Shown one piece after another: positions 1 to 8,140 of a DNA stretch of 64,000 nt. The stretch is from Bacillota bacterium. GTDB lineage: Bacteria; Bacillota; Clostridia; Acetivibrionales; DTU013. The translations under genes and the position numbers were made by a program. The stretch is from positions 62,001 through 126,000 of the forward strand of contig JAEYRV010000029.1 of NCBI GenBank assembly GCA_023435305.1, given 5' to 3'. Positions within the stretch are counted from its first letter, which is position 1. Every line of letters starts with the position of its first letter. The notes under the pieces were generated by a model that had not been told where the DNA came from, ran no database searches, and worked only from the letters and a program-made list of their open reading frames with translations.

Positions 1-148
1 CTCCAATTAATACTTTTCCTATTATGACACATATGTCCATTAAAGGCTACTAAATTTAGACTAAATTTCTGTTAACTATTGCATTCAAATATCCATATTT
101 ACACTGTTTTCCCTACATAAAGGCAACCTTTGGTATGGATATTGTTTC

Positions 149-486
149 TGAATGACTTTAATAACTTCAAAGTGACCGTAAGATGGTATATAATAATAAG
201 TCATACCATATGGAGAGATAGCTGTAGGCGTTGGCAGATACTATACAATATATCAGTTATTAAGTGTTTCCCAGCTTGTCATGCTTTCGATGATTGTGAT
301 TACCGGCATGCTCATTGGATACATCAGGAACAAAAATAGTGATAATGCACGAGCTGTTTTTCGTTTGTTCTTTGTGTTGGCTGTCCTCATGACGTTAAAA
401 GTAGTTAAATCAGTATCTTCATAACATGGATATTAGCTTCAAAAAAACAAATAAACAAACTGTACAAGAATAGCGTATCAGCTCTG
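149..486 (+). pseudogene. Remnant of 7TM-PAS receptor gene (decayed copy of the gene at 4482)
   Basis: Positions 149-406 match 4407-4664 and positions 411-486 match 4955-5030 almost base for base, so this is a second copy of the 5' part of the receptor gene at 4482 with about 290 bp deleted between the two blocks. The GTG start of the intact gene (4482-4484) reads GTA here, and the match stops abruptly after 486. The similarity includes about 75 bp upstream of the start, so the promoter region was duplicated too. It cannot encode a functional receptor. The match is direct nucleotide identity, so the paralogy is firm; which copy is older is not known. Confidence 0.9.
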
Positions 487-521
487 CCCGAAGTGTAAAA
501 TTCCAATCCTCATCTGGCATT

Positions 522-700
522 TCAACTTCTGATTTTTTCAGCCACCTTCTCCAGCTTTTCTATTCTTCTGGCCATAATTACCAAATCTGCTCCTTGCTGC
601 GCAAAACCTATTGACATTTGGAGCCCTAACCCTGATGAAGCTCCTGTAACTACTACGACACGGCCATGCAAATCAAATATAAAATCCTCCTGATTGCCAT
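522..700 (-). pseudogene. N-terminal fragment of a short-chain dehydrogenase/reductase (SDR)
   Basis: Reading the minus strand from about 700 to the TGA at 522 gives an SDR N-terminus: a beta strand with VVVVTGASSGLG (the TGxxxGxG dinucleotide-binding motif), then a helix and GADLVIMARR, ending in a stop after about 55 residues where a full SDR has about 250. No ATG is in frame; a GGAGG lies at 686-690 (reverse complement), so a TTG start may once have been used. It is a truncated remnant next to the receptor remnant and marks a rearrangement breakpoint. Confidence 0.75.
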
Positions 701-866
701 TATTGTTTTAATAATTCTCAATGATATTAATTACCCTTTAACAGAATTATTAACCAAAGCATTTCAGACTATCCATACAATTCAACTGAATATTGCTGTC
801 GCGATTTATTTGCTTATCAACGGAGCAGTATCGATATTCAGTAAAAAAGGGGAAATGCTGAAGTAG
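666..866 (+). CDS. Possible small two-helix membrane protein (doubtful)
   Basis: An open frame of 66 codons with two hydrophobic segments (about residues 5-20 and 42-57) and a basic C-terminus ending in KKGEMLK. There is no clear ribosome-binding site before the ATG, and the first 35 bp overlap the SDR fragment on the other strand. It could be a fragment of a larger membrane protein or chance. No family recognised. Confidence 0.2.
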   Translation: MQIKYKILLIAIIVLIILNDINYPLTELLTKAFQTIHTIQLNIAVAIYLLINGAVSIFSKKGEMLK

Positions 867-875
867 TCTAAACTA

Positions 876-3611
876 TTATTCTTTTTTATGTACTTTTATT
901 GTGAGTTCATAAGATACCTCCCCATCGCCTCCTCGTTTTGTATATTGGCTATATTTTTGGTCATTTGCTGTAAGCTTATCAAATTCAGATTTGGGTATGT
1001 ATCCGCTGAAGGAATCGTCCTTAAGATTGTCCGGAAGCATCATAAGATGAGCAATATAAGGCATCCCGAAATCCCCCATCTCCCTAGATTCCGCCCATAC
1101 AAACTCCCATGGAAGGTCAATCTCAATATATATGGTGTCTTTTTTATATTCCCCATTAAAATTAAAACTGTCCATCATTTTGCCAAACATATCCATATCA
1201 ATGTCTTCTAAGGACTCATCTGTTTCCATATTCATTATATCTTCTTTAGTTAAAGCCATATCCTGAGCAATCTTATAAACCCCTAATGTAAGGTCCGATA
1301 TATCATAATCAATCTCCCCGGCTTCTTTCATTTTACTATTAATAATTTCTACATTAAAATAATCCGGTTTAATATCTTCTTTTTCTGAAATAACATATGC
1401 TGCGGAATTGTATTCACTCACTACATCTGAGCTTTCAGTCAAAGGTATATCCTGCCATTTCGACGTCACTAAAAAGGTATCTTCTATTTCCCAGACAAAT
1501 TCAATATCATATGTCGAATTGTATTGTATCCGTGGCACCTCTATGGCATCCTCATCCCAATTCGCAAACCAGCTTAATAACGCCTTCATCAGTTTTTCCA
1601 ATAGGCTAGGGGTATTTTCAATGTCTTCTGAATCTTTTTCAGCCTCTTCCATTGAATCCTGAGTGTTACTATCATCTATGTCATTCTCAAAATCTGCTTT
1701 ATCATTTTCAGAGTCTCTATACGACTTATATTCTTCAACTGTTAATCCAAGTCCCTCAGCTTCCCACTCTAACTGTATGTCGTCATTGTTCTGTTTCTTC
1801 TCATCATCTTCGGAGAGGCCTAAACCAACTATTCTCTCAAGATCTCCATCAGATTTGCTATCAACAGCACCTATCTCCTGCTTCTTCATTTTTTCTTCTT
1901 TTGAGCTTCCCTTATCACCTACCAATACGTCATATGCGCCAAAGGGAACATCATCAATCTTGTATTTACCCTCATCATCTGTGTAAACCTTTTTAGTATC
2001 CTTAACACCGGATTTTTTATATTGGGGGCTAAGTACAACCTCCACACCTTCAAGAGGCTCATCATTTTCCTCTATAAGTCCATGGATAGTAATACCTCCA
2101 GATTTTATATTCCAGTTGACCTTACTTGGCCCTTTTTCATTCCCTATAAAAACAAATGTATTCTCCTTTGAGTCCCCAAATAAAGTATACATGATTTTTT
2201 GACCGGGGACATAATAATCAACCCTATATTCGCCTGTAGCTAAGTCATTTCCGGTCTTAAACTTTCCATTCTCAACATTATATTCTTTTTCCAGATCATC
2301 ATGTCCGTAGCCAGGCCCTAATCTCGAAAACTTTATCTTCCCACTTGGATTAGTCCAACCATCGATGGTTATTTCTCCTTCTAATGCCATCTCAGGTTTT
2401 TCCGTATAATAAACAGTGGCATAATTAACTAAGCTTTTGTATTTCTTATTCCCGTAAATGCCTGTTAAAACTCTTGTCTCACTATTTCTATTGGCGGTGA
2501 CATGTGAAGTTAATGCTTCCTTACTTGCACCTTTTTGTCCGAGCATGATTAGATAAGAATGCTTTGTAGATATCCGTTTAAACACTTCCATATCATATTG
2601 AAAATGCTCTCTTACCAATTCATCCTCAACCATTCTATCTATCCTGTTTTTGAAGGAATCCATTCCCCCTGATAACTGAATAACATCGTCACCGACTTTT
2701 ATCAGATCGATGACTTCATAGCACACGTTCCAAGATGTCAAATATTTATCTATCTCTTGCTTTCTGATGTATTCTGTTGCCTGCCTGATAAAGCTCTTAA
2801 AAATCTCTTCCTTCTCATACTCCCTTTCATCGTACATATGCGCATCACTGGTGAGATCAATATGAAAAAATAAAGGGAACACTACACTATTTGATTCATA
2901 CTGCGCCACATTTGTAACAGAAGAATTTATTTCAAGCTGATTATCTCCATTTAAATCATTGACCAATACTCTTACTCTACTCAAACCTAAAAAGGCTTTA
3001 TTTTCAATAATCCCCTTATTTTCATACGCTAAATTTTGAACTTCCAGCCTTTCGCCGTCCTCTGAATAAAAGCTAAAGGATGTTGCATCCACTAAAAGCC
3101 TTGCTGATAAATGGACTAAATCCTTATAGTCAATTACATTATCCAAATTCACATCATAGCCTGTCTCCATTTTATGCTCAACCAGTGCTCCAATCAATAT
3201 ATCCATATCCTTATCATCTATCATACTATCATTATTCAAATCACCCTTGAGATGATAGTTCGAAATGTCAATTTTTCCATCAAAAACATCAACTAGAAAA
3301 TTACCATTATCGCCTCTGGGGAAATACCCATCAGTCACTACAAAATTTTTGTTGAATAAAGCAGATACCATTATCCACAATTCTTCTCTTGTTATTCTTT
3401 CCTGCATCTTTTTATCTGCTCCCAGAATAGTATTAACGCTGTCTTTATCTAATGACAATAATGCTGTCCCGTCTTGATTGTAATTATAGCTCAAATTATC
3501 AGTATTTATCTGTGTAATAACCTCACCAAGATTAATTTCATCCTTTTTATCCCTTGCAGAACAAGATGTGCATAGCACGATTATTATAAATAAAAGAAAC
3601 AATTTTTTCAT
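876..3611 (-). CDS. Large lipoprotein with dockerin-like EF-hand repeats and a CarboxypepD-type domain
   Basis: 911-aa surface lipoprotein of unknown function. Residues 1-16 are a signal peptide and C17 the likely lipidated cysteine. Residues 122-175 hold two calcium-loop repeats of dockerin type (DLNNDSMIDDKD and DVNLDNVIDYKD), followed by a third DLNGDNQLE loop near 219. Residues 504-566 resemble a carboxypeptidase-regulatory/SpaA-like beta-sandwich (PLEGVEVVL ... DDEGKYKIDDVPFGAYDV). Residues 600-665 are very acidic. The start is supported by GGGGAG 11 bases upstream. It lies downstream of, and probably was co-transcribed with, the frameshifted small lipoprotein at 3663-3957. Dockerins normally end cellulosomal enzymes; here the repeats are internal in a membrane-anchored protein with no catalytic domain that I recognise, so a structural or dockerin-like-only role is likelier. 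Confidence 0.85.
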   Translation of the reverse strand: MKKLFLLFIIIVLCTSCSARDKKDEINLGEVITQINTDNLSYNYNQDGTALLSLDKDSVNTILGADKKMQERITREELWIMVSALFNKNFVVTDGYFPRGDNGNFLVDVFDGKIDISNYHLKGDLNNDSMIDDKDMDILIGALVEHKMETGYDVNLDNVIDYKDLVHLSARLLVDATSFSFYSEDGERLEVQNLAYENKGIIENKAFLGLSRVRVLVNDLNGDNQLEINSSVTNVAQYESNSVVFPLFFHIDLTSDAHMYDEREYEKEEIFKSFIRQATEYIRKQEIDKYLTSWNVCYEVIDLIKVGDDVIQLSGGMDSFKNRIDRMVEDELVREHFQYDMEVFKRISTKHSYLIMLGQKGASKEALTSHVTANRNSETRVLTGIYGNKKYKSLVNYATVYYTEKPEMALEGEITIDGWTNPSGKIKFSRLGPGYGHDDLEKEYNVENGKFKTGNDLATGEYRVDYYVPGQKIMYTLFGDSKENTFVFIGNEKGPSKVNWNIKSGGITIHGLIEENDEPLEGVEVVLSPQYKKSGVKDTKKVYTDDEGKYKIDDVPFGAYDVLVGDKGSSKEEKMKKQEIGAVDSKSDGDLERIVGLGLSEDDEKKQNNDDIQLEWEAEGLGLTVEEYKSYRDSENDKADFENDIDDSNTQDSMEEAEKDSEDIENTPSLLEKLMKALLSWFANWDEDAIEVPRIQYNSTYDIEFVWEIEDTFLVTSKWQDIPLTESSDVVSEYNSAAYVISEKEDIKPDYFNVEIINSKMKEAGEIDYDISDLTLGVYKIAQDMALTKEDIMNMETDESLEDIDMDMFGKMMDSFNFNGEYKKDTIYIEIDLPWEFVWAESREMGDFGMPYIAHLMMLPDNLKDDSFSGYIPKSEFDKLTANDQKYSQYTKRGGDGEVSYELTIKVHKKE

Positions 3612-3662
3612 TGATTTTTATCTCCCCTTTAAAAATTCTACTTCAATGACAAAACTATCTTG

Positions 3663-3957
3663 TCACTGAAAATGTATACATTTCTTTCTTTGATTTCCAG
3701 TTCCATTAGGAGCCTCTCTCAAATCTGAGGTGTACGTATCTTGAGAGCCATTAAGAGCTTGCTCCAACGCAGCATCATTAATCATTATGCCGACCATCTG
3801 TTCTTGTTCTTCAACGTCGGTAACTTCCTCTTGATATTCTATCTCACTTTCATCATGCATTATATGGCAATTTGATTATCTCCGCATCCAGATGCTAAAA
3901 CGGCTAATAATAGCAATGGAATAAATACCTTATTCTAACCTTAAGCCTTTTACTCAT
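3663..3957 (-). pseudogene. Frameshifted small lipoprotein, paralogue of the 301-aa lipoprotein at 9807
   Basis: An ATG at 3957 with GGGGG 6-8 bases upstream begins MSKRLKVRI; a frameshift soon after moves the reading into a clear lipoprotein signal (FIPLLLLAVLASGCGDN). A stop follows, and a further open stretch to 3663 contains MINDAALEQALNGSQDTY and EAPNGTG. These match MINDAGLEHALNGSKDTY and EAPNGSG in the lipoprotein encoded at 9807-10712, and the upstream regions of the two genes also match. It is therefore a decayed paralogue. The middle of the protein is missing, so more than one lesion is present. Confidence 0.8.
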
Positions 3958-4053
3958 AATTTACCCCCGTAACTAGTTTTTTACATCAACTTACAGTCCT
4001 ATCATGAGCATACTTATTATACTACTGATGAAGATCTATGAATATATACCAGT

Positions 4054-4072
4054 AGTCATATCAATAGTGACT
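4054..4072. promoter_or_regulatory. Palindromic element AGTCA-N9-TGACT, copy 1
   Basis: The 19-bp sequence AGTCATATCAATAGTGACT has inverted AGTCA/TGACT arms nine bases apart. It lies about 100 bp upstream of the lipoprotein remnant at 3957 and matches 17 of 19 bases of the element at 10821, which lies at a similar distance from the 301-aa lipoprotein. It may be the operator of the neighbouring LuxR-type response regulator; that is inference. Confidence 0.45.
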
Positions 4073-4194
4073 TTAGACACTTAATTAATTAAGCTACCTT
4101 ATTTACATAGGCTTGATATGAAAGAAATCACAGGATGAATTTGAGGTATAATGATATTCGCATTAAATCCCTTGCCTGCTCCACTCAAGTATTT

Positions 4195-4368
4195 GGTTTC
4201 GCCCCCCACAGTGAACTGGGCATTCATACGTTCTTTACAAACCGCCATAATCACACAAATGAAGACTATGATGCTGATACCATAATGAAAATAATCGTTT
4301 TCTCAAGACTTTTGTCACCAGCCTCCAAGAAAAAATCATATGAAAACCGTTCCCGTTTCTTCGAGGTT
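4195..4368 (+). pseudogene. Remnant of an IS1634-type (IS4 group) transposase
   Basis: The frame encodes SELGIHTFFTNR followed by TIMKIIVFSRLLSPASKKKS and YENRSRFFE, which resembles the conserved N-terminal region of IS1634-family transposases (a helix with xLLxYSRILxPASKKKTxE). About 55 recognisable residues remain out of roughly 550; no DDE catalytic region and no terminal inverted repeats are visible. It sits between the two copies of the receptor module and could mark the event that duplicated them. Identification is from memory of the family. Confidence 0.55.
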
Positions 4369-4481
4369 GAGGGCTCTTTTTATCTCGTTTTGCTGCAAAA
4401 CTCAGGTGAATGACTTAAGTAACTTCAAAGTGACCGTAAGATGGTATATAATAATAAATCATACCATATGGAGAGATAGCT

Positions 4482-5828
4482 GTGGGCGATGGCAGATACT
4501 ATACAATATATCAGTTTTTAAGTGTTTCCCTGCTTGTTATGCTTTCGATGATTTTGATTGCCAGCATGCTTATTGGATACATCAGGAACAAAAATAGTGA
4601 TAATGCACGAGCTGTTTTTCGTTTGTTCTTTGTGTTGGCTGTCCTCATGACGTTAAAAGTAGTTGAACTGGTTATTCCGGGAATATACATTGGATTTATA
4701 ATCCGATGTATTATAGCGATGGCAATTATCATCATGTTCTTAGAATGGTTCATTTATTTGAATCATCATGTTTTTAAAATAGTTCAGGGTAAAAAGAGTC
4801 TTTTTGTCAGAGCTATTTTCCGCATAGCTGCAATGATGCTAATATTCACAACGGTTTTTACTAATGGGCGTCTCATTATCACACAGTATCATTTTTTCCA
4901 CACGCGGTTCAGTGGGTTTTATGCCGCGCTGCTCATCGCTTTATCCGTTCTTGTCAGTATCTTCATAATATGGATATTAGCTTCAAAAAAACAAATAAAC
5001 AAACTGTACAAGAATAGCGTATCAGCTCTGAGCCTTGTCATGTCGCTCTTCTTTCCCCTGGTTTTATACAGCGTGATGGTTTTTTATCATGCCGATTATG
5101 TTGACTTTGCGGAAATACTTGTTTTTACTGCCTTTGGTGTCCTTTTCAGTATTATTATGAACAAGCAGGTGCCTTTGGAATTGACTGTTCTGGCATTTAA
5201 CCGGATTGGGGACATCATTCAGGACTACATTTTTGTTACGGATATGACGGGGAAAGTGATATACAGAAATAGGCAGGCAAATCAGTCGAATTATTTTGTG
5301 AAGGATGAAAAAATAACTATTGAAAACATCAAAAAACTCTATATAACAGAACCTATCATTAAACACAATGCTGAGGGGAATGAATATGTAAAACTCAAAC
5401 ACAAAAAGGAAACCCGCTATTTCTCGCATAAATATGAACCTTTGAAGGAACAAGGAAAAACAATAGGCCAAATTATCACGATTGTTGATATTACTAAACT
5501 GATGAATTTACTGTTTTCATTGGAAGATCAGAAGAAAAAATCTGAAGAAGTTCACGCAAAGCTGAAGAATTATTCCAAAGTGGTATATCATGTTGAAAAG
5601 GAAAAAAAAATCAATGCTCTGCTCGAAGAGATTGTATCATCAAGGGAAACTGAGATGCAGCATTTGATAGCGGGAATTGATGCGTTGATCGAAAACGAGG
5701 GTGATTTTAAGGAACAGGTGGATCCCATTATCCGCTTCAATCAAAAAATATTAGAGGATGTCAGAAAGGCTGTCAGTACATACCGGCAGCAATTGGAGGT
5801 TAAGCATGATAAAAATAATATTGGCTGA
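4482..5828 (+). CDS. 7TM-PAS membrane receptor without a kinase domain
   Basis: 448-aa integral membrane protein. About seven hydrophobic helices fill residues 8-240, a PAS-like domain follows (about 245-345, with YIFVTDMTGKVIYRN), and residues 345-440 form a charged coiled coil. There is no HATPase domain, no H-box and no DNxG motif. The start is GTG, with GGAGAG 6 bases upstream. Its 3' end overlaps the response regulator gene by 23 bp, and the kinase encoded two genes on has the same 7TM-PAS front half. This suggests it is a co-receptor or signal-delivery partner of that kinase. A shortened paralogue lies at 149-486. Confidence 0.85.
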   Translation: MGDGRYYTIYQFLSVSLLVMLSMILIASMLIGYIRNKNSDNARAVFRLFFVLAVLMTLKVVELVIPGIYIGFIIRCIIAMAIIIMFLEWFIYLNHHVFKIVQGKKSLFVRAIFRIAAMMLIFTTVFTNGRLIITQYHFFHTRFSGFYAALLIALSVLVSIFIIWILASKKQINKLYKNSVSALSLVMSLFFPLVLYSVMVFYHADYVDFAEILVFTAFGVLFSIIMNKQVPLELTVLAFNRIGDIIQDYIFVTDMTGKVIYRNRQANQSNYFVKDEKITIENIKKLYITEPIIKHNAEGNEYVKLKHKKETRYFSHKYEPLKEQGKTIGQIITIVDITKLMNLLFSLEDQKKKSEEVHAKLKNYSKVVYHVEKEKKINALLEEIVSSRETEMQHLIAGIDALIENEGDFKEQVDPIIRFNQKILEDVRKAVSTYRQQLEVKHDKNNIG

Positions 5829-6441
5829 CGATCAGACACTGCTCAGAGAGTCTATTGGATACATACTGGATAATGATGATGACATCACGGTTGTTGGAAT
5901 GGCATCCGACGGCAAGGAGGCAATCGAACTGTGTAAAAAAGAAAAGCCTGATGTGGTGCTGATGGATATTGAAATGCCCGATATGAATGGTGTGTGTGCG
6001 ACGAAAAGATTAAAGGAAATGAATCAGGACATTAAGATTATAATTCTAACCACCTTTGAAAATCCGGATAACATTATGGAGTCTTTCGCAGCCAATGCAG
6101 ACGGATACCTTGTGAAAAACATCAGTCATCAGGATTTGTCGCTCGCCATCAAGTGTGTTTACGCAGGGCTTACCGTTATCGATGAAAGCGTCAAACAGAT
6201 TATGATGGAACGGTTTAAAGGGTTGATAAACTACAAATTGCAATATGAAGAAATTTTGACCGAAAAGGAAGTTGAAATTGTAAAGCACATTGCAAAGGGA
6301 ATTAGTAATAAGGAAATTGCCAATGCCTTAAACTATTCGGAAGGCACAATAAAGAACAATATCAGCAGAATTTTAGAGAAATTGGAAATGTCGGACAGAA
6401 TGCAAATTGCTATCTTTGCAATGGAAAACGGCATTGTATAG
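5806..6441 (+). CDS. NarL/FixJ (LuxR)-family response regulator
   Basis: 211-aa two-component response regulator. The receiver domain (residues 1-120) has acidic D8 and D9, the phospho-acceptor D54 in LMDIEMP, a switch threonine in ILTT and the conserved lysine in GYLVK. A LuxR-type helix-turn-helix follows at about 146-205 (LTEKEVEIVKHIAKGISNKE). The start at MIKIILADD is preferred over the longer frame because GGAGG lies 8 bases upstream and receivers begin here. It is in an operon between the 7TM-PAS receptor and the histidine kinase, and is the probable DNA-binding output for the adjacent lipoprotein genes. Confidence 0.95.
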   Translation: MIKIILADDQTLLRESIGYILDNDDDITVVGMASDGKEAIELCKKEKPDVVLMDIEMPDMNGVCATKRLKEMNQDIKIIILTTFENPDNIMESFAANADGYLVKNISHQDLSLAIKCVYAGLTVIDESVKQIMMERFKGLINYKLQYEEILTEKEVEIVKHIAKGISNKEIANALNYSEGTIKNNISRILEKLEMSDRMQIAIFAMENGIV

Positions 6442-6449
6442 GTGAATGT

Positions 6450-8108
6450 ATGGAAGAAGCCATCCGGATTGAAGTAGCAACAATAACATTATGGAATTTT
6501 GCGGCGATTATTGTAAACGTCATCGCTTTTGTCCTTCTTTATGTCAATGCAAATAGAAACGCATCCCTGAAGGCTTTTTTTATCGTACAGCTATCCATGG
6601 TGATATGGCTTGCCGGAAAAGTATTTAAAACAGTTTCGCCAACGGAGGGAATCCGATGGGCATTTATTGTATTCTACTATTTTGGTATTATTTTTTTGGC
6701 AGTTAGTTTTTTGGATTTTGCCTATATATACAATAAGGGAAAGCCCATGCGAAGAGGATTTAGAATTTGTATTTATACAATGGGACTGGTTCAGTTTATC
6801 GTTGTGCTAACCAATCCTTATCATTATCTGTTTTATTCCAGGTACAGCTTCTGGGGAGATGACTTCGGGAAACTATTCTACGTGCATCTTGTCATCAATT
6901 ACCTGTTTATTCTGATTGGGATGGTGCTTTGCTCACAGCGGTTTAATAAACAGCTGAAGGAAAAGACAAAACTGGGAAAACACCTCATTTTATTTGCAAT
7001 CCTGGCCCCGTTGGTCTTAAACTTCCTCTACATCACTCGAGTGCTGCAATCCATTTTTAACAGGCTGAACATTCAGGTTTTTGATATTACTCCGATTGTA
7101 TATACCTGGTCCCTGGTCATCTTTTTATATGCGACATTCAAGTATGAATTTTTTGCTCTGACACCGATGATAAAGGATGAAGTGACACGTAATCTGGACA
7201 CGCCAATTCTAATCACAGACGTACACGGCAAGGCACTGTATGCCAACAAAAAATTTGAAATGCTTTTTGAAAATGTAGCAGGGGTCGTAAAGCATCTCTT
7301 TAACGCAGAAACCAATACATTCACATGGAATGACAAGTATTACAGATGTCATCTATACGATGTGCAGAAAATGGGGAATGCTAAGTTTATTATTTCGTTA
7401 CATGATATAACATCATATCAATTAGTCAACAATGCACTGATTCTTGAAAATCAAAGGCTTGAAACAATCAATAGAAAGCTGGAAACACAAATCCGGTTAT
7501 TGAAGCAAACCTCCCATCTGGGTGCAAGAAATTATGTGGCAAGAGAGCTTCATGACATCATCGGACATTCTTTGGTTATTTCCATGAGGCTTTTGGAAGC
7601 CAGCAGGATTTTTTATGATAAGAACAAAACGAAACCGATACATAACCTTGAACGAGCCAAACAGGTGATAAAAAGCGGTTTTGAAGAAATAAGCAATGTA
7701 AAAGATAAAGACAGTCGTGCGACATACAATGTTTCTATTCTGGAGCGTGAGATTAAAACGATGTTGAAAACCGTTGATGTCAGTGGGATCAAAACAAACT
7801 TTTATCTGCGGGGAAGCAGAAAAAACATGGAGGAAATGGTTTTTGATATTATTAAGAAGGTTTCTACCGAGCTTGTTACAAATACTCTGAAGCATTCTGG
7901 AGCTACCAGCCTGTTTTTGTCTATCATATTCGAAGAGGATCGTGTGGTAATCTCGCAGATGGATAATGGCAGAGGGTTTGAGAACCTAAAAAAAGGGAAT
8001 GGGCTTTCAGGAATTGACGGCAGATTGTCCCTGGTCAATGGCATAGCAAGATATACCAGCAGTGCCGGGGAAGGCTTCAACGCCAATATCCTGATTCCCC
8101 TTCGGTGA
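6450..8108 (+). CDS. 7TM-PAS sensor histidine kinase (HisKA_3 type)
   Basis: 552-aa membrane histidine kinase. Residues 10-235 carry seven hydrophobic helices of the 7TM histidine-kinase N-terminal type, 240-325 a PAS-like domain, and 330-355 a coiled coil. The dimerisation/phosphotransfer helix has the ELHDIIGH box with H368 as phospho-acceptor, the form that partners LuxR-type regulators. The ATPase domain has its N box (ELVTNTLKHS), G1 (DNGRGF, 505-510) and G2 (GLSGI). It starts 9 bp after the response regulator with AGGTGA before the ATG. With the receptor at 4482 and the regulator at 5806 it forms one signalling operon; the signal is unknown. Confidence 0.93.
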   Translation: MEEAIRIEVATITLWNFAAIIVNVIAFVLLYVNANRNASLKAFFIVQLSMVIWLAGKVFKTVSPTEGIRWAFIVFYYFGIIFLAVSFLDFAYIYNKGKPMRRGFRICIYTMGLVQFIVVLTNPYHYLFYSRYSFWGDDFGKLFYVHLVINYLFILIGMVLCSQRFNKQLKEKTKLGKHLILFAILAPLVLNFLYITRVLQSIFNRLNIQVFDITPIVYTWSLVIFLYATFKYEFFALTPMIKDEVTRNLDTPILITDVHGKALYANKKFEMLFENVAGVVKHLFNAETNTFTWNDKYYRCHLYDVQKMGNAKFIISLHDITSYQLVNNALILENQRLETINRKLETQIRLLKQTSHLGARNYVARELHDIIGHSLVISMRLLEASRIFYDKNKTKPIHNLERAKQVIKSGFEEISNVKDKDSRATYNVSILEREIKTMLKTVDVSGIKTNFYLRGSRKNMEEMVFDIIKKVSTELVTNTLKHSGATSLFLSIIFEEDRVVISQMDNGRGFENLKKGNGLSGIDGRLSLVNGIARYTSSAGEGFNANILIPLR

Positions 8109-8124
8109 GTTCCTATATTGGGGT

Positions 8125-8139
8125 GTGGGCGAAGCCCAC
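8125..8139. terminator. Small hairpin between convergent genes
   Basis: GTGGGC-gaa-GCCCAC forms a 6-bp stem with a 3-base loop just after the kinase stop codon and beside the stop of the convergent lipoprotein gene. A few T residues follow. It is a plausible short terminator serving one or both strands. Confidence 0.4.
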
Positions 8140-8140
8140 T

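Noticed and set aside
1652..1996. Plus-strand ORFs of 107-114 codons
   Set aside because: They lie antisense to the acidic region of the 911-aa lipoprotein; their Ser/His-rich composition is the mirror of Asp/Glu/Lys codons, and they have no ribosome-binding sites.
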